Positions 27,601-37,512 of a stretch of DNA of 64,000 nt are shown in pieces. How positions within the stretch are numbered: the first letter of the stretch is position 1; every line of letters begins with the position of its first letter. Origin of the DNA: Streptomyces sp. TSRI0107 (GTDB taxonomy: Bacteria > Actinomycetota > Actinomycetes > Streptomycetales > Streptomycetaceae); assembly GCF_001905845.1 (NCBI RefSeq), contig NZ_LIVZ01000003.1, positions 248,001 through 312,000 on the forward strand, written 5' to 3'. The notes beneath the pieces are model-generated. The model had not been told where the DNA came from. It searched no databases and saw only the letters and a list, made by a program, of their open reading frames with translations. Both the position numbers and the translations under genes were made by a program.

Positions 27601-30600
27601 TCACGGCCCATCCCGACCCGCTGCGCTCCCTGCCCCGTGAACAGGAACGCCGTCCTGCCCGGCTCGGCGGCGACGCCGCGCAGCACACCGGCGGTGTCGC
27701 GGCCCTCGGCGAGGGCGGTCAAGGCGGTCAGGAACGCGTCCGGGTCGTCGGCGACGACGGCCGCCCGGTGGTCCAGCGCCGCGCGGGCGGTGGCGAGTGT
27801 GAGGCCGACGCCGGCCGGGTCGGGGGCGTCCGCGGCGCGGACACGGGTGAGCAGGCGCCGTGCCTGGTCGGCGAGTCCCTGCGCGGTGGCCGCCGACAGC
27901 AGCCAGGGCAGGACCGGGGTGGTGACGCGCGCCGGGGCGGCGGCGGGTTCGTCGGCGGGCGGTGCCTGTTCGAGGACGGCGTGGGCGTTGGTGCCGCCGA
28001 TGCCGAAGGAGGAGACGGCGGCCCGGCGGGGCCGGTCGAGGACGGGCCAGTCGCGGGTCTCGGTGAGCAGTTCCACCGCGCCCGCGGACCAGTCGGCCTG
28101 CGGGGTCGGCTCGTCGACGTGGAGGGTGCGCGGCAGCACACCGTGCCGCATCGCCATCACCATCTTGATCACGCCGGCGACACCGGCGGCGGCCTGGGTG
28201 TGTCCGATGTTGGACTTCACCGAGCCCAGCCACAAGGGCTGTTCGCGGTCCTGGCCGTAGGTGGCGAGCAGCGCCTGGACCTCGATGGGGTCGCCCAGCC
28301 GCGTCCCGGTGCCGTGTGCCTCGACGGCGTCGACGTCGGCGGCGGTCAGGCCCGCGCTGTCCAGGGCCTGGCGGATCACCCGCTGCTGCGAGGGGCCGTT
28401 GGGGGCGGTGAGGCCGTTGGACGCGCCGTCCTGGTTGACCGCCGAACCGCGCAGCACCGCGAGCACCTGGTGGCCGTTGCGCCGGGCGTCCGACAGGCGC
28501 TCCACGAGGAGGACGCCGACGCCCTCGGACCAGCCGGTGCCGTCCGCGTCCTTGGCGAAGGACTTGCAGCGGCCGTCGGGGGCGAGGCCGCGCTGCCGGG
28601 AGAACTCCACGAAGGTGGAGGGCGTCGCCATGACGGTGACGCCGCCGGCCAGGGCCAGTTCGCACTCGCCCTGCCGCAGCGCCTGCGCGGCGAGGTGCAG
28701 GGCGACCAGCGAGGAGGAGCAGGCGGTGTCCACGGTGACCGCGGGGCCCTCCAGGCCGAAGGTGTAGGCGACGCGGCCGGAGAGGACGCTGCCCGCGGTG
28801 CCGGTGACGGTGTAGCCCTCGGCCTCGCCGGAGAGTCCGGCGGAGTGGGCGGCGTAGTCGTGGTACATCAGGCCGGCGAACACGCCGGTCCGGCTGCCCT
28901 TGAGGGCGGTCGGGTCGAGGCCCGCCCGTTCGAAGACCTCCCAGGACGTCTCCAGCAGCAGCCGCTGCTGCGGGTCCATCGCCAGCGCCTCACGCGGGGA
29001 GATGCCGAACAGTCCGGCGTCGAAGTGCCCGGCGTCGTACAGGAATCCGCCGGAGCGGGTGTACGAGGTGCCCTGGTGGTCGGGGTCCGGGTGGTACAGG
29101 CCGTCCAGGTCCCAGCCGCGGTCGGCGGGGAACTCCCCGATGCCCTCCAGCTCGGAGACGACGAGCCGCCACAGGTCCTCGGGGGAGTTGACGCCGCCCG
29201 GGTAGCGGCAGGCCATGCCGACGATGGCGATCGGCTCGTCCGGGTCCGCCGCCGGGGTGCGCCGGGCGGGCACGGTCTCGGGCCGCCGGTCGCGCAGGAG
29301 TTCGCCGTGCAGGTGGCGGGCGACGGCGAGCGGGGTGGGGTGGTCGAACACCAGGGTGGGCGGCAGGCGCAGGCCGACGGCCGTGCCCAGCTGGTTGCGG
29401 AGTTCGATCGCGGTCAGCGAGTCGTAGCCGAGGTCCTTGAAGGCCTGCTCGGCTCCGACGGCGTCGGCCGAGCCGTGGCCGAGGACGGCGGCGACCTGCT
29501 CGCGGACCAGGGTGAGCAGGGTGCGGTGCTGTTCCGCCTCGGGCAGTGCCGCGAGCCGTCCGGCCAGGGTCGCCGGGCCGTCGCCGGTGCCGGGGGCGGC
29601 GGGGCGCGCCGGGCCGGCGGGCCGCACCAGGTGCCGCAGCAGGGCGGGCACGGGCCGGCCGGGGGCCTGGGCGCGGAGGCCGGCGAGGTCCAGGCGGGCG
29701 GGCACCAGCAGGGCGCGGTCGTGGCGTACGGCCGCGTCGAACAGGGCGAGTCCCTGCTCGGTGGGGATGGGCTGGATGCCGGAGCGGGCCATCCGGGTCA
29801 GGTCCGCCTCGGCGAGTTCGCCGGTCATGCCGGAGGCCTGCTCCCACAGTCCCCACGCGGGCGCGGTGGCGGGCAGGCCCTGGGCGCGGCGGGTGTGGGC
29901 GAGGGCGTCGGTGAAGGTGTTCGCGGCGGCGTAGTTGGCCTGGCCGGGGCCGCCGAGGTGGCCGTTGACGGAGGAGAAGAGCACGAACGCGGCGAGATTC
30001 GCGTCCCGGGTCAGCTCGTGGAGGTGCCACGCGCCGTCCGTCTTGGGGCGCATGACCTGGTCGAGGCGGTCGGGTGTCAGGGCCTCGATGACGCCGTCGT
30101 CGGTCAGACCCGCGGTGTGCACGACCGCCGTGAGGGGGTGCGCGGCCGGGACGCGGGCGAGCAGGCCGGCGAGCGCGTCGCGGTCGGCGATGTCGCAGGC
30201 GGCGACGGTGACGTCGGCGCCGAGGGCGCCGAGTTCGTCGCGGAAGCCGGGCATGCCGGGGGCGTCGAGGCCGCGGCGGCCGGTGAGCAGCAGGTGCCGG
30301 GCGCCGTGCTCGGTGACCAGGTGGCGGGCGACCAGCCGTCCGAGGGTGCCGGTGGCGCCGGTGACCAGGACCGTGCCGTCCGGGTCGAGCAGGGGCGTCT
30401 CGGGGTCCGTGGCGGCGGGCGGGGCGGCGGTGAGCCGCGGGGTGAGGAGCGTGCCGTCGCGCAGGGCCAACTGGGGTTCGCCGGTGGCGACGGCGCCGGG
30501 CAGCGCGGCGGTGGACCGGGGGTCCGTGTCGAGGTCGACGAGGACGAACCGGCCGGGGTGCTCGGTCTGCGCGGAGCGGATCAGGCCCCACAGGGGCGCG

Positions 30601-33600
30601 TGCGTGAGGTCGGTGACGGGCTCCTCGGGGCGCGTGCCGATCGCGCCGCGGGTGGTGACCACGAGAGTGGTGCCGGCGAGCCGGGGATCGGCCAGCACGT
30701 CCTGGACCAGGGCCAGCAGGGCGGCGGTGGCGGCGCGGGCGGCGGCGGGTCCGTGGTCGGTGTCGGCGCCGGTGTGCGGGGTGAGCAGGACGTCCGGGGC
30801 CGGGGCGCCCGAGTCGAGGCTCTGCCGCAGGGCGGCCAGGCCGGCGTGGCTCGCCACGGTCGCCCCGGCGTCGGCGAGGGCGGCACCCAGGCCGTCCGCG
30901 ACGGGGCCGAGGACGGCCCAGGACGCGGGGGCCGGGCGCGGGGTCGCGGTTCCCGTCGGCGCCCAGTCCACCTGGTAGAGGGAGCGGGTCGCGGCGGAGC
31001 GCAGCCGGTCCGCCGCGACCGGGCGCATCACCAGCGAGTCGATCGTGGCCACCGGGTGGCCCAGCGGGTCGGTGGCGGTGACCGTCAGCCCGCCGCCGTC
31101 GGCGCGGTCGCCGGAGGCGATACGGATGCGGAGGGTGTCGGCGCCGGTCCTGCGCAGGGTGACGCCGCTGAACGCGAACGGCAGCCGCGGGGCCGTACCG
31201 GACGCCTCGGCGGCGTCGCCGACGCTGTCGAGCAGCGCGGCGTGCAGGGCGGCGTCCAGCAGGGCGGGGTGGATGCCGAAGCGGCCGGCCTCGCCGCGCT
31301 GCGCGCCTTCCAGGGCGACCTCGGCGAACACCTCGGGGTGTCGTCCGGTGTCCCGGCGCCAGGCGCCGCGCAGACCGCGGAACTCCGGCCCGTAGGCGTA
31401 CCCGAGATCGGCGAGCGCGCCGTAGAAGCCGTCCAGCGCGAGGGGGGTCGCGTCCTGCGGCGGCCAGGGCGCGGACGGTTCGGGGAGGGTGTCGGGCGCG
31501 GTGCCCAGCAGGCCGGTGGCGTGCCGGGTCCAGGGGGCGTCGGTGTCGTCCTGCTCGGCACGCGAGTGGACGCCGACCGGCCGGTGCCCGGTCGCGTCGG
31601 GGGCGCCGACCACGACGCGCAGGCGGGTCCCGCCGTGCTCGGGGAGGACCAGCGGGGCCTCGACGGTCAGTTCGGCGACGTGGTCGCAGCCCGCGGCGGC
31701 CGCGGCGTGCAGGGCCATCTCGACGAAGGCCGTGCCGGGCACCAGGACCTGCCCGAGGACCTGGTGGTCGGCGAGCCAGGGGTGGGTGTCCAGGGACAGC
31801 CGACCGGTGAACAGCAGCCCGTCGGAGTCGGGGAGTTCGGCGGCGGCCATCAGCAGCGGGTGGTCGCCGTCCAGCAGGCCCGCCGCGGCGACGTTCCGGT
31901 CGGCGGCGCCCGGCAGCAGCCAGTACCGCTCACGGTGGAAGGGGTGGCCGGGCAGCGGCACGGGCCGCGCGTCCCGGCCGGCGAACGCCTCGGACCAGCG
32001 CACCGGTACGCCCGCCACGTGCGCCTCGGCCAGCGAGGTCAGCAGCCGGGCGGGGCCGCCGTCAAAGCGCCGCAGGGTGCCGACGACCAGGGCGTCGTCG
32101 GCGTCGGCGGCGGCGAAGGTCTCCTCGAGTCCGACGCTGAGCACCGGGTGCGGGCTCGCCTCGACGAAGACGCGGTGGCCGTCGGCGAGCAGGGCACGTG
32201 TGGTGCGCTCGAACTCGACCGGCCGGCGCAGATTGCGGTACCAGTACGCGGCGTCCAGTCCGTCGGTGTCGATGCGGGTGCCGGTCACCGTGGAGTAGAA
32301 CGGCACGTCGCAGCCGCGCGGGGTGACCGTGGCCAGCTCGGCCAGCATCCGCTCGCGGATCGCCTCGACGCCGGCGGTGTGGGACGGGTAGTCGATCGGC
32401 ACCCGGCGGGCCCGCAGGTCGTGCTCGGCGCAGCGGGCGAGGAGTTCGTCGAGGGCCGCCGGGTCACCGGCGACGACCGTGGAGGACGGCCCGTTGACGG
32501 CCGCGACGGTGAGCCGGCCCGACCAGGCGGCGATCAGCTCGCGGGCGCCTTCCTCGGGCAGCGCGAGGGAGACCATGCCGCCGGTGCCGGCGAGGCCCAG
32601 CAGCAGTTGGCTGCGCAGCGCCGCGATCCGGGCGGCGTCGGGCAGGGAGAGGGCGCCGGCCACGCAGGCGGCGGCGATCTCGCCCTGGGAGTGTCCGACG
32701 ACGGCGGCGGGCCGCACGCCGTGGGCGCGCCACACCTCGGCCAGCGCGACCATGACCGCGAACAACGCGGGCTGGACGACGTCGTCGCGGTCCAGGGCGG
32801 GCGCGCCGGGCGCGCCGCGCAGCACGTCGGTCACGGACCAGTCGACGTACGGGGCGAGGGCGTCGGCGCACTCCTGGACGCGCCGCGCGAACACCGGGGA
32901 GGTGTCGAGGAGTTCGGCTGCCATGCCGGGCCACTGGGAGCCCTGGCCGGGGAAGACGAAGACGGCCTCGCGGTCGGTGGCGACGGCGGCGGTGCCGCGG
33001 ACCAGTCCGGGTGCGTCGCGGCCCTCGGCCAGCGCGGTCAGCGCGGTCAGCGTCTCCTGCCGGTCGGCGGCCACGAGCACCGCGCGGTGCGGCAGCAGGG
33101 CCCGGCCGGTGGCCAGGGTGTGGCCCACGTCGGCGGTGCGCAGCCCGGGGCGGGCTTCGAGCCGGGCGCGCAGCCGTGCGGCCTGCTCGCGCAGGGCGGC
33201 CTCGGAGCGGGCGGACAGGGACCAGAGCAGCGGGGTGTCGCCACCGGAGACGGAGGCGGCGCCGGAATCGACATCGCCATCGACGCCGGCGTCAGCAGGT
33301 ACCGGCTCCGACTCGATGATCACGTGCGCGTTGGTGCCGCTGATGCCGAAGGCGGAGACCGCGCCGCGCCGGACGGGTCCGCGGTCGGGCCAGGCGACCG
33401 TGTCGGTGAGCAGTTCGACGTGTCCCGCCGACCAGTCGACGTGGCTGGTCGGCCGGTCCGTGTGGAGGGTGCGGGGCAGCCGGCCGTGGCGCAGCGCGAG
33501 CACCATCTTGATGACGCCGGCGACTCCGGCGGCGGCCTGGGTGTGCCCGATGTTGGACTTCAGGGAGCCGAGCAGCAGCGGCTGTTCGGCGGTGTGGGCG

Positions 33601-36287
33601 CGCCCGTAGGTGGCGAGCAGCGCCTCGGCCTCGATGGGGTCGCCGAGCCGGGTGCCGGTGCCGTGGGCCTCGACGGCGTCGACGTCCGCGGCGGTGAGCC
33701 GCGCGTTGGCGAGGGCCTGCCGGATGACGCGCTGCTGGGAGGGGCCGTTGGGGGCGGACAGGCCGTTGCTGGCGCCGTCCTGGTTGACGGCGGTACCGCG
33801 GATCACGGCGAGCACCTGGTGGCCGTTGCGGCGGGCGTCGGAGAGCCGTTCCACGATCAGCAGGCCGACGCCCTCGGCCCAGCTGGTGCCGTCGGCGGCT
33901 TCGGCGAACGGCTTGCAGCGGCCGTCCGGGGCCAGTCCGCGCTGACGGCTGAACTCGGCGAACATGCCGGGGTTGGGCATGATCGTGACGCCGCCGGCGA
34001 CGGCGAGGGAGCAGTCGCCCTGCCGCAGCGCCTGCCCGGCCAGGTGCAGGGCCACCAGGGACGAGGAGCAGGCGGTGTCGACGGTGACGGCGGGGCCTTC
34101 GAAGCCGTAGGTGTAGGCGATGCGGCCGGAGGCGACGCTGGCGGTGTTGCCGGTGAGCAGGAAGCCCTCGACGCCGTCCGGCGCCTGGTGCATGCGGGGG
34201 CCGTAGTCCTGCGTCATGGCGCCGACGAACACACCGGTGCGGCTGCCCTTGAGGGGGCCCGGGTCGATGCCGGCCGCCTCGAAGGCCCGCCAGGAGGTCT
34301 CCAGCAGCAGCCGCTGCTGCGGGTCCATGGCCAGCGCCTCGCGCGGCGGGATGCCGAAGAAGGCGGCGTCGAACTCGTCGGCGTCGTGCAGGAATCCGCC
34401 TTCGCGGGTGTACGACGTGCCGGGGTGGTCGGGGTCCGGGTGGTAGAGCTTGTCGAGGTCCCAGCCGCGGTTGACGGGGAAGCCGGTGATGGCGTCGCCG
34501 CCGGCGAGCAGCAGCTCCCACAGCTGGTCGGGGCTGTGGACGCCGCCGGGGAGGCGGCACGCCATGCCGACGATGGCGATCGGCTCGTCGTCGGCGGCGG
34601 TGTCGGGCACGACCGGCTCCTCGGCCGGCTCGGTGTCGGTGCCGCGGACGGCGCTGTGCAGCCGTCGCACCAGCGCGTCGAGGGTGGGGTGGTCGAAGAC
34701 CACGGCGGCGGGCAGCCGTACGCCGAGGGCGGCGACGAGCCGGTTGCGCAGGGCCACGGCGGCCGAGGAGTCGATGCCGAGGTCGCGGAAGGCGCGGCCG
34801 GAGCCGGCGGCGACGGCGGCCTCGTCGTCGAGGACCGCGGCGAGTTCGGTGCGCACCAGGGCGGTGAGGGCGCGCGGCAGTTCGCTGTCGGGCAGTCCGG
34901 CGAAGCGGGCCGCGGCGGCGGTCGTGCGCTGCCGTTCCTCTTGGGTGCCGGGGTCGGGTGCGGGAATGTCGACGGGGCTGGGGTCGGTCCCCGCGAAGGC
35001 GCCGGTCCAGTCCACGGAGCCGCCGGCCACGTGGAGTTCGGCCATGCTGGTCAGGAAGCGCGCGCGGCCGCCCTCGGCGCGCCGCAGGGTGCCGACGACG
35101 GCGGCGTCGCTGCCGGCGTCGTCCAGGGTCTGCTGGACGCCGAGGGTGAGCACGGGGTGCGGGCTGATCTCGACGAAGGCGGTCGGCCGCTGGGTGAGCG
35201 CGGCCCGGACGGCGGTCTCGAACAGGACGGTGCCGCGCACCATGCGGTACCAGTACTCGGCGCCGAGCCGGGTGGTGTCGAAGCGGCCGCCGGTGAGCCC
35301 CGAGTAGAAGGGGATGGCGGCGGGGCCGCCGGTGATGGGGGCGAGGTCGGTCAGGAGCCGGTCGCGTACGGACTCGATCTGCGGGGAGTGGGCCGCGTAG
35401 CCGACGGGGATGAGCTGGGCGCGGACGCCTTCGGCGACGAGTTCGGCACGCAGGGCGGTGACGGCCTCGGTGTCGCCGGAGACGACGGTCCAGGACGGGC
35501 TGTTGGCGCCTGCGACGGCGAGCCGGTCGCCCCACGGGTGCAGTCGCGGGCGCAGCCGGTCGGCGGGGAGCAGGACGGAGAGCATCTCTCCGTGGCCCAC
35601 CAGGGACATCTGTGCCCGGCTGAAGGCGGCGACGGCGTGCAGGGCGTCGGGGAGGGAGAGCGCCCCGGCGACGTGGGCCGCGGCGAACTCGCCCATGCTG
35701 TGGCCGACCACCGCGCCGGGCTCGACTCCGGCGGAGCGCCACAGGGCGGCGAGGGAGATCATCACGGCGACGAGCGCGGGCTGGGTGACGTCGGGCCGCG
35801 CCCAGACGGCCGGGTCCTGATCGTTCGTCAGGACGCTTTCCAGGGACCAGTCGACGTGCGGTTTCAGCGCCTCGGCGCATTCCGTCAGGGTGTCCCGGAA
35901 GACGGGCGAGGACTGCCGGAGTTCGCGGGCCATCTCGGGCCACTGGGGGCCCTGTCCGGGGAACAGGAAGACCGGCGCCGTGCCGTCGAGGGCCTTTCCG
36001 GTGACCAGGTGGGGCGCGGCGGTGCCGTCCGCCAGCGCCCGCAGCCCGAGGTCGTGTTCGGTCCGGCCGGCGCCTATGAGCACGGCCCGGTGCGGTCCCT
36101 TCGTGCCCTCGGTGTCTGCGAGGAGGGTGCGGCCGATGTCGGCGGCGGCCCATTCGGGCCGGGTGGCGAGGTGGGCGCGCAGCTGGTGTGCCCGCGCGCG
36201 CAGCGTGTCCTCGGTGGGTGCGGATACGACCCATGGCAACGTCGGCGAATCGTCGTCCACCTGTCGCCAAGAACGCGATTCAGCCAT
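19818..36287 (-). CDS. Type I polyketide synthase, first subunit (loading module and modules 1-3)
   Basis: This 5489-residue megasynthase starts the chain and extends it three times. Order: loading AT (Ser near 196)-ACP (Ser near 504); module 1 KS (Cys 739)-AT (1197)-DH (1507)-KR (1979)-ACP (2287); module 2 KS (2522)-AT (2967)-KR (3512)-ACP (3822); module 3 KS (4053)-AT (4506)-KR (5056)-ACP (5364). It begins directly with the loading AT: no KS or KSQ precedes it and no N-terminal docking coil is seen, as expected for the first subunit. GGGGGACC lies 5-12 bases before the ATG. The C-terminal 110 residues are acidic and helical (ending [12 protein letters not shown]) and should dock to pks2. 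The enzyme is cytoplasmic. The final product is not recognised. Confidence 0.97.
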   Translation of the reverse strand: MAESRSWRQVDDDSPTLPWVVSAPTEDTLRARAHQLRAHLATRPEWAAADIGRTLLADTEGTKGPHRAVLIGAGRTEHDLGLRALADGTAAPHLVTGKALDGTAPVFLFPGQGPQWPEMARELRQSSPVFRDTLTECAEALKPHVDWSLESVLTNDQDPAVWARPDVTQPALVAVMISLAALWRSAGVEPGAVVGHSMGEFAAAHVAGALSLPDALHAVAAFSRAQMSLVGHGEMLSVLLPADRLRPRLHPWGDRLAVAGANSPSWTVVSGDTEAVTALRAELVAEGVRAQLIPVGYAAHSPQIESVRDRLLTDLAPITGGPAAIPFYSGLTGGRFDTTRLGAEYWYRMVRGTVLFETAVRAALTQRPTAFVEISPHPVLTLGVQQTLDDAGSDAAVVGTLRRAEGGRARFLTSMAELHVAGGSVDWTGAFAGTDPSPVDIPAPDPGTQEERQRTTAAAARFAGLPDSELPRALTALVRTELAAVLDDEAAVAAGSGRAFRDLGIDSSAAVALRNRLVAALGVRLPAAVVFDHPTLDALVRRLHSAVRGTDTEPAEEPVVPDTAADDEPIAIVGMACRLPGGVHSPDQLWELLLAGGDAITGFPVNRGWDLDKLYHPDPDHPGTSYTREGGFLHDADEFDAAFFGIPPREALAMDPQQRLLLETSWRAFEAAGIDPGPLKGSRTGVFVGAMTQDYGPRMHQAPDGVEGFLLTGNTASVASGRIAYTYGFEGPAVTVDTACSSSLVALHLAGQALRQGDCSLAVAGGVTIMPNPGMFAEFSRQRGLAPDGRCKPFAEAADGTSWAEGVGLLIVERLSDARRNGHQVLAVIRGTAVNQDGASNGLSAPNGPSQQRVIRQALANARLTAADVDAVEAHGTGTRLGDPIEAEALLATYGRAHTAEQPLLLGSLKSNIGHTQAAAGVAGVIKMVLALRHGRLPRTLHTDRPTSHVDWSAGHVELLTDTVAWPDRGPVRRGAVSAFGISGTNAHVIIESEPVPADAGVDGDVDSGAASVSGGDTPLLWSLSARSEAALREQAARLRARLEARPGLRTADVGHTLATGRALLPHRAVLVAADRQETLTALTALAEGRDAPGLVRGTAAVATDREAVFVFPGQGSQWPGMAAELLDTSPVFARRVQECADALAPYVDWSVTDVLRGAPGAPALDRDDVVQPALFAVMVALAEVWRAHGVRPAAVVGHSQGEIAAACVAGALSLPDAARIAALRSQLLLGLAGTGGMVSLALPEEGARELIAAWSGRLTVAAVNGPSSTVVAGDPAALDELLARCAEHDLRARRVPIDYPSHTAGVEAIRERMLAELATVTPRGCDVPFYSTVTGTRIDTDGLDAAYWYRNLRRPVEFERTTRALLADGHRVFVEASPHPVLSVGLEETFAAADADDALVVGTLRRFDGGPARLLTSLAEAHVAGVPVRWSEAFAGRDARPVPLPGHPFHRERYWLLPGAADRNVAAAGLLDGDHPLLMAAAELPDSDGLLFTGRLSLDTHPWLADHQVLGQVLVPGTAFVEMALHAAAAAGCDHVAELTVEAPLVLPEHGGTRLRVVVGAPDATGHRPVGVHSRAEQDDTDAPWTRHATGLLGTAPDTLPEPSAPWPPQDATPLALDGFYGALADLGYAYGPEFRGLRGAWRRDTGRHPEVFAEVALEGAQRGEAGRFGIHPALLDAALHAALLDSVGDAAEASGTAPRLPFAFSGVTLRRTGADTLRIRIASGDRADGGGLTVTATDPLGHPVATIDSLVMRPVAADRLRSAATRSLYQVDWAPTGTATPRPAPASWAVLGPVADGLGAALADAGATVASHAGLAALRQSLDSGAPAPDVLLTPHTGADTDHGPAAARAATAALLALVQDVLADPRLAGTTLVVTTRGAIGTRPEEPVTDLTHAPLWGLIRSAQTEHPGRFVLVDLDTDPRSTAALPGAVATGEPQLALRDGTLLTPRLTAAPPAATDPETPLLDPDGTVLVTGATGTLGRLVARHLVTEHGARHLLLTGRRGLDAPGMPGFRDELGALGADVTVAACDIADRDALAGLLARVPAAHPLTAVVHTAGLTDDGVIEALTPDRLDQVMRPKTDGAWHLHELTRDANLAAFVLFSSVNGHLGGPGQANYAAANTFTDALAHTRRAQGLPATAPAWGLWEQASGMTGELAEADLTRMARSGIQPIPTEQGLALFDAAVRHDRALLVPARLDLAGLRAQAPGRPVPALLRHLVRPAGPARPAAPGTGDGPATLAGRLAALPEAEQHRTLLTLVREQVAAVLGHGSADAVGAEQAFKDLGYDSLTAIELRNQLGTAVGLRLPPTLVFDHPTPLAVARHLHGELLRDRRPETVPARRTPAADPDEPIAIVGMACRYPGGVNSPEDLWRLVVSELEGIGEFPADRGWDLDGLYHPDPDHQGTSYTRSGGFLYDAGHFDAGLFGISPREALAMDPQQRLLLETSWEVFERAGLDPTALKGSRTGVFAGLMYHDYAAHSAGLSGEAEGYTVTGTAGSVLSGRVAYTFGLEGPAVTVDTACSSSLVALHLAAQALRQGECELALAGGVTVMATPSTFVEFSRQRGLAPDGRCKSFAKDADGTGWSEGVGVLLVERLSDARRNGHQVLAVLRGSAVNQDGASNGLTAPNGPSQQRVIRQALDSAGLTAADVDAVEAHGTGTRLGDPIEVQALLATYGQDREQPLWLGSVKSNIGHTQAAAGVAGVIKMVMAMRHGVLPRTLHVDEPTPQADWSAGAVELLTETRDWPVLDRPRRAAVSSFGIGGTNAHAVLEQAPPADEPAAAPARVTTPVLPWLLSAATAQGLADQARRLLTRVRAADAPDPAGVGLTLATARAALDHRAAVVADDPDAFLTALTALAEGRDTAGVLRGVAAEPGRTAFLFTGQGAQRVGMGRELYAAFPVFAEAFDAVCARFDAELDRPLKHVVFEDASALDQTVYTQAALFALEVALFRLLESWGLTPDVLLGHSIGELAAAHVAGVWSLEDACTLVAARGRLMQALPEGGAMVAVEATENEVTEALSGLNTVSVAAVNGPSSLVISGDEDVVLEIAARFAEQGRKTKRLTVSHAFHSPRMEPMLAEFRRVAEGLSYQAPRIPVVSNLTGAAVGAGELCGPEYWVRHVREAVRFADGMRTLDELGVRTLVELGPGGVLSALGQDGIDGAEFLPALRSDHPEARTLIAAVAHAHVRGATVDWAAFFAGRGARPAELPTYAFQRDRYWPETTAPADGADPADAAFWDAVERSDAAAVAEALELAEDDRASLSAALPALASWRRRHRTRHVADSWRYRVTWQPVADGPDQVPAGTWLAVLPQGLEDHPWVAATLPALTARGARVLPLVVDTATCERAALAESVTSAVAETGGPIDGVVSLLALADAPHPRQPAVSQGLAGTLALVQALGDTGTTAPLWCLTTGAVSVSRADRPAHPEQAQIWGLGRVAALEHPDRWGGLVDLPETPDERSLSRLTAVLAGPASEDQLAVRASGVTVRRLTRAPRESADATPWQPRGTVLVTGGTGALGAEVARWLARNGAEHLLLTSRRGPDAEGAAELRAELTALGADVTVASCDAADRDALAALLSEMPDGRPLTAVIHAAGVLDDGVLDGQTPERFARVLRPKADAARNLHELTADLDLTAFVLFSSIAGTLGNAGQANYAAANAYLDALAEQRWADGLPATTIAWGPWAGAGMAAAEDPDGDRLRRLGLAPMDRETAVEAMRRTVQGGAAVTAVADIDWARFAEVFAAQRPSALLSDLPEARDHLTGSGGTDTGQGDEWRQRIAALPADERESALLDLVREQVALVLGHASPAAVPADKAFKDTGFDSLAAVQLRNRLGQVTGLSLPATLVFDHPTPTALARFLDAESAGSATAEYLPQTAVAGADTEPIAIVAMSCRFPGGVASPEELWRLVADGADAISGFPTDRGWDLDGLYHPDPDHQGTSYTRSGGFLHDVADFDAGFFGISPREALAMDPQQRLLLETSWEVFERAGIDPTALKGSQTGVFAGISNQDYSALSGASEDAAEGYIGIGSAGSVLSGRVAYTFGFEGPAVTVDTACSSSLVALHLAAQALRQGECSMALAGGVTVLSTPGLFIEFSRQRGLSPDGRCKAFAAEADGTGWGEGVGMLLVERLSDARRNGHPVLAVLRGSAVNQDGASNGLTAPNGPSQQRVIRQALANARLTTADVDVVEAHGTGTTLGDPIEAQALLATYGQDRSEDRPLWLASVKSNIGHTQAAAGVAGVIKMVMAMRHGELPRTLHVDEPSPHVDWSSGAVALLTENRAWPEADRPRRAGVSSFGVSGTNAHVIVEQAPEPAAPGDDQPEPAPQDRPTAWLLSAADDTALREQAARLLERIGTGPAPAVTDVAHALHTGRAALDHRAAVVADRHEDFLDGLRALADGGTAPNLVRGTAGPGGKVVFVFPGQGAQWAGMARELMAASDVFREQLLACEEALAPFVDWSLMDVLGETEGAPSLERVDVVQPVLFAVMVSLAALWRSCGVHPDAVIGHSQGEIAAAHVAGALTLEDAARVVALRSRALVALAGRGGMMSVALPEADLGLWLAPWGDRLAVAALNGPGSVVLAGDPEALDGLHAELTAADIRARRIPVDYASHSPQVEAIHAELLELLAPVAPVASRVPFHSTVTGERVDTTGLDAAYWYTNLRQTVQFAPTTRALLDSGHRVFIEMSPHPVLGMALQETLDEGDEPVTDGTVVGSLRRDQGGLDRFLTSLAEAHVRGTAVDWPAVLGGPARQRVDLPTYAFQRERFWPTPAAVPARAADPTEARFWEAVEQQDLAALADALRVGDTDEDRSALGAVLPVLSSWRRRRQERTTVDGWRYRIDWQRLPEPSRPALTGTWLLLVPPGEQARHTADALAGLASRTVPVTVTGADGDRAALAARLRDALPEDGPVDGVLSLLALDQTTHPHHPELPLGQVLTLSLIQALGDLGIDAPLWCATRGAVQADPSDPVAAPLQALTWGLGRVMGLEHPKRWGGLVDLPDTLDERARTRLRGILADPGDEDQLALRATGVHACRLVPATAAAGGRPWQPSGTVLVTGGTGALGSQVARRLARTGADHVVLVSRAGRAAPDAEALESELTGLGCRVTVAACDVTDRTAMAALLADVERDHPLTAVFHTAGVNRLSTLDELDLAELAVVVGAKVRGAAVLDDLLHDRPLDAFVLFSSIAGVWGSAEHAAYSAANAYLDALAGHRRARGLAATSVAWGPWAERGMVADHVAEGTLDRRGLPLLPPKLAIEALQQLLDQDETCPVVADVDWERFAAAFTAARPSPLLGGIPEVRALLAADSAPGGDEDGTSPLLRRLTGLTAAQRKRALVDLVRDLVATVLGRGDAQAVDVNRPFKDVGFDSLTAVELRNRLNEATGLRLPVTAVFDHPTPTVLAEFLRDQLLGTETEPDTPEEPADEAETRRVLTSIPLARLREAGLLDALLELADGAETPEETAPEAAEDPADAIDLMDVEGLIQLALDTPDS
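24640..29240 (-). other. PKS module 2: KS-AT(malonyl)-KR-ACP
   Basis: The KS has [10 protein letters not shown]. The AT has [10 protein letters not shown] and [12 protein letters not shown] (malonyl). After the AT the sequence goes straight to the KR structural subdomain, with no DH His motif. The KR has [11 protein letters not shown] (B-type) and [19 protein letters not shown]. The ACP has [10 protein letters not shown]. Predicted output is a secondary hydroxyl next to a CH2. Part of the AT (about 26930-27200) uses codons unlike its sister domains. Confidence 0.88.
29240..34590 (-). other. PKS module 1: KS-AT(methylmalonyl-like)-DH-KR-ACP
   Basis: The KS has [10 protein letters not shown]. 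The AT has [10 protein letters not shown], typical of methylmalonyl ATs, but its specificity tetrapeptide reads YPSH instead of YASH. The DH has [10 protein letters not shown] and [10 protein letters not shown]. The KR has TGATGTLG and T-D-D in place of L-D-D, so it is still B-type by the conserved Asp; its catalytic Tyr is in [12 protein letters not shown]. The ACP has [10 protein letters not shown]. Predicted output is a methyl-branched double bond next to the starter. Confidence 0.85.
34590..36287 (-). other. PKS loading module: AT-ACP, probable monocarboxylic acyl-CoA starter
   Basis: The AT has [10 protein letters not shown] (Ser near residue 196) and a YAAH signature, unlike either YASH or HAFH extender ATs. 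At the position of the conserved Arg that binds the free carboxylate of malonyl units (ALRS in the module 3 AT), this domain reads AAFS, so Arg is replaced by Phe. In known AT-ACP loading modules this goes with starters such as propionyl, isobutyryl or 2-methylbutyryl; that assignment is inference. The ACP motif is [11 protein letters not shown]. Confidence 0.85.
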
Positions 36288-36475
36288 GCCTGGTCCCCCG
36301 TAGTCGATGAATATCTCAACGGTCTTACAACCGGACGGGGGGTCGACAATGCACAGCAGGAAATGCGGAGAAATGCGTCGCAGAGGCCGGCGCTCGGTAA
36401 CCGAAATACCGTCGGCCGTCCTTGTGGACGTAACCTTTCATCCCCCGTGTCGCACGGCGCACTAGGTCCCCCGTG

Positions 36476-36487
36476 CCCGTGATCAAC
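36476..36487 (-). repeat. 12-bp direct repeat, copy 2 (downstream of the pks1 promoter)
   Basis: The minus strand reads GTTGATCACGGG, identical to the copy at 36537-36548 in the same orientation, 61 bases away. It lies just after the predicted transcription start. The core TGATCA is palindromic, so it may be a regulator site. Confidence 0.55.
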
Positions 36488-36498
36488 TCGCCACCTAG

Positions 36499-36526
36499 CT
36501 AATACCGTGCGTCACCGGACTGTCAA
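36499..36526 (-). promoter_or_regulatory. Candidate HrdB-type promoter for the PKS operon
   Basis: Reading the minus strand, a perfect -35 TTGACA (36526-36521) is followed after 16 bases by TATTAG (36504-36499) as -10. Transcription would start near 36491. The spacing and the -35 are good matches to the housekeeping sigma consensus; the -10 is only fair. Confidence 0.55.
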
Positions 36527-36536
36527 GCGAGATCGC

Positions 36537-36548
36537 CCCGTGATCAAC
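36537..36548 (-). repeat. 12-bp direct repeat, copy 1 (upstream of the pks1 -35 box)
   Basis: The minus strand reads GTTGATCACGGG. It ends 10 bases upstream of the candidate -35 box. With the copy at 36476-36487 it brackets the promoter. Confidence 0.55.
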
Positions 36549-36641
36549 AGCGGAGAGTGACGATATGAATACAGCCGCTCTCTCTGACGGTCAAACAACT
36601 CAGCGCCCCGCAAACGTTATTCACGGCACGTCAGATCAGAA

Positions 36642-36664
36642 GGCCGCCCGGCGGGCGGGCGGCC
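36642..36664 (-). terminator. GC-rich hairpin terminator after the DUF4360-type gene
   Basis: This is a perfect 9-bp inverted repeat, GGCCGCCCG / CGGGCGGCC, with a 5-base loop. It begins six bases after the stop codon at 36671. There is no strong U-tract, as is common in Streptomyces terminators. It should separate the upstream gene from the pks1 promoter region. Confidence 0.75.
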
Positions 36665-36670
36665 CCTGTG

Positions 36671-37321
36671 TCACCTGCCGGGGCACTCCTTCCACGCCAT
36701 GTGGTACACGGTGCTGATGTCGCCGTCGGTCGAGTCCATCGTCATGAAGCTGACCTTGTCCGCCGACGTCGTGCCCGCGTTGACGCGGATCTCCGTGTTG
36801 ATGTTGAAGTTGCGCTGGACACCGCACGGCGCCCAGACGAGCTGCGCCCAGTCGGTGACGTCGGTGGCCTGCCAGTTGTCGTCGTAGGCGCCCGACAGCG
36901 GGTGGTTCTTGAACGCCGTCTGCGACGAGCCCTGGAAGTAGTACGAGGCCCGCTGGACGGCGCTGGCGCCGGGCTGGAGCGAGGCGAAGCCCCGGTAGTC
37001 GGCGCTGGCGATGGCGTACGTGAAGCCCTGCGGGACGTGCACGACCAGGTTGAGCTGGCAGTTCTTGCGGAACGCCGTGGGGTCGGAGCCGCCGCCGGCC
37101 TGGGCGAGGTATTCGCTGTAGGTCACCGTGAAGGCGGTGTTGTCCTCGGAGACGGCGACGGCCGCGGTGCCGGCGGGGCAGCCGGAGCCGTTGACCGTGG
37201 CGACATTGATGACGATCTTGTCCGGGGGCGGGTCGACGAACCCGGTGGACGGGTTGTGCGCGGGCAGCACGGTGGCGACGAGAGCGGCGGTAGCACCGCT
37301 CAGGAGCAGCCCACCTGTCAT
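36671..37321 (-). CDS. Secreted DUF4360-type protein
   Basis: This is a 216-residue exported protein. The N-terminus (GLLLSGATAALVATVLPAHN) is a short signal peptide; the given start lacks the usual charged residues, so the true start may differ. The mature part begins near the PPPDKI motif and includes VNGSGCPAGT, YSEYLAQAGGG, RKNCQLNL and a C-terminal Cys pair region. This resembles DUF4360 proteins, which are secreted beta-rich proteins of unknown function in actinomycetes and fungi. Four cysteines (two near the N-terminus and two in the C-terminal half) suggest disulfides. It lies 191 bases downstream of the sigma-CAP gene on the same strand and is followed by a hairpin. Function is unknown; the family match is from recognition, not from a search. 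Confidence 0.85.
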   Translation of the reverse strand: MTGGLLLSGATAALVATVLPAHNPSTGFVDPPPDKIVINVATVNGSGCPAGTAAVAVSEDNTAFTVTYSEYLAQAGGGSDPTAFRKNCQLNLVVHVPQGFTYAIASADYRGFASLQPGASAVQRASYYFQGSSQTAFKNHPLSGAYDDNWQATDVTDWAQLVWAPCGVQRNFNINTEIRVNAGTTSADKVSFMTMDSTDGDISTVYHMAWKECPGR

Positions 37322-37512
37322 GGTCTCTCCCCTTCGTTCGGATCGGTGGGGGGTGGATGCGCCCGGCTCCGCGGCACATTTCTGTGAAGGAGCAATGAAG
37401 TTGCTGTGAAGAGCCGGGGCGGTCGCATCGTAGGGAGCCGTCCGCGCCCCGCCCAGGGGCGACTTCGGCCATTCACCCCGGCCCGTTCACACGCCCGGGT
37501 GCCGCCGTGATG

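Larger units (their letters stand above)
36288..36641. other. Intergenic control region upstream of pks1
   Basis: No credible gene is present in this stretch of about 350 bases. It is less GC-rich than its surroundings. It holds a TTGACA-type promoter candidate for pks1, two copies of a 12-bp repeat flanking that promoter, and an 11-bp palindrome TCGGTAACCGA at 36394-36404. The predicted untranslated leader of pks1 is about 200 bases. Confidence 0.7.
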
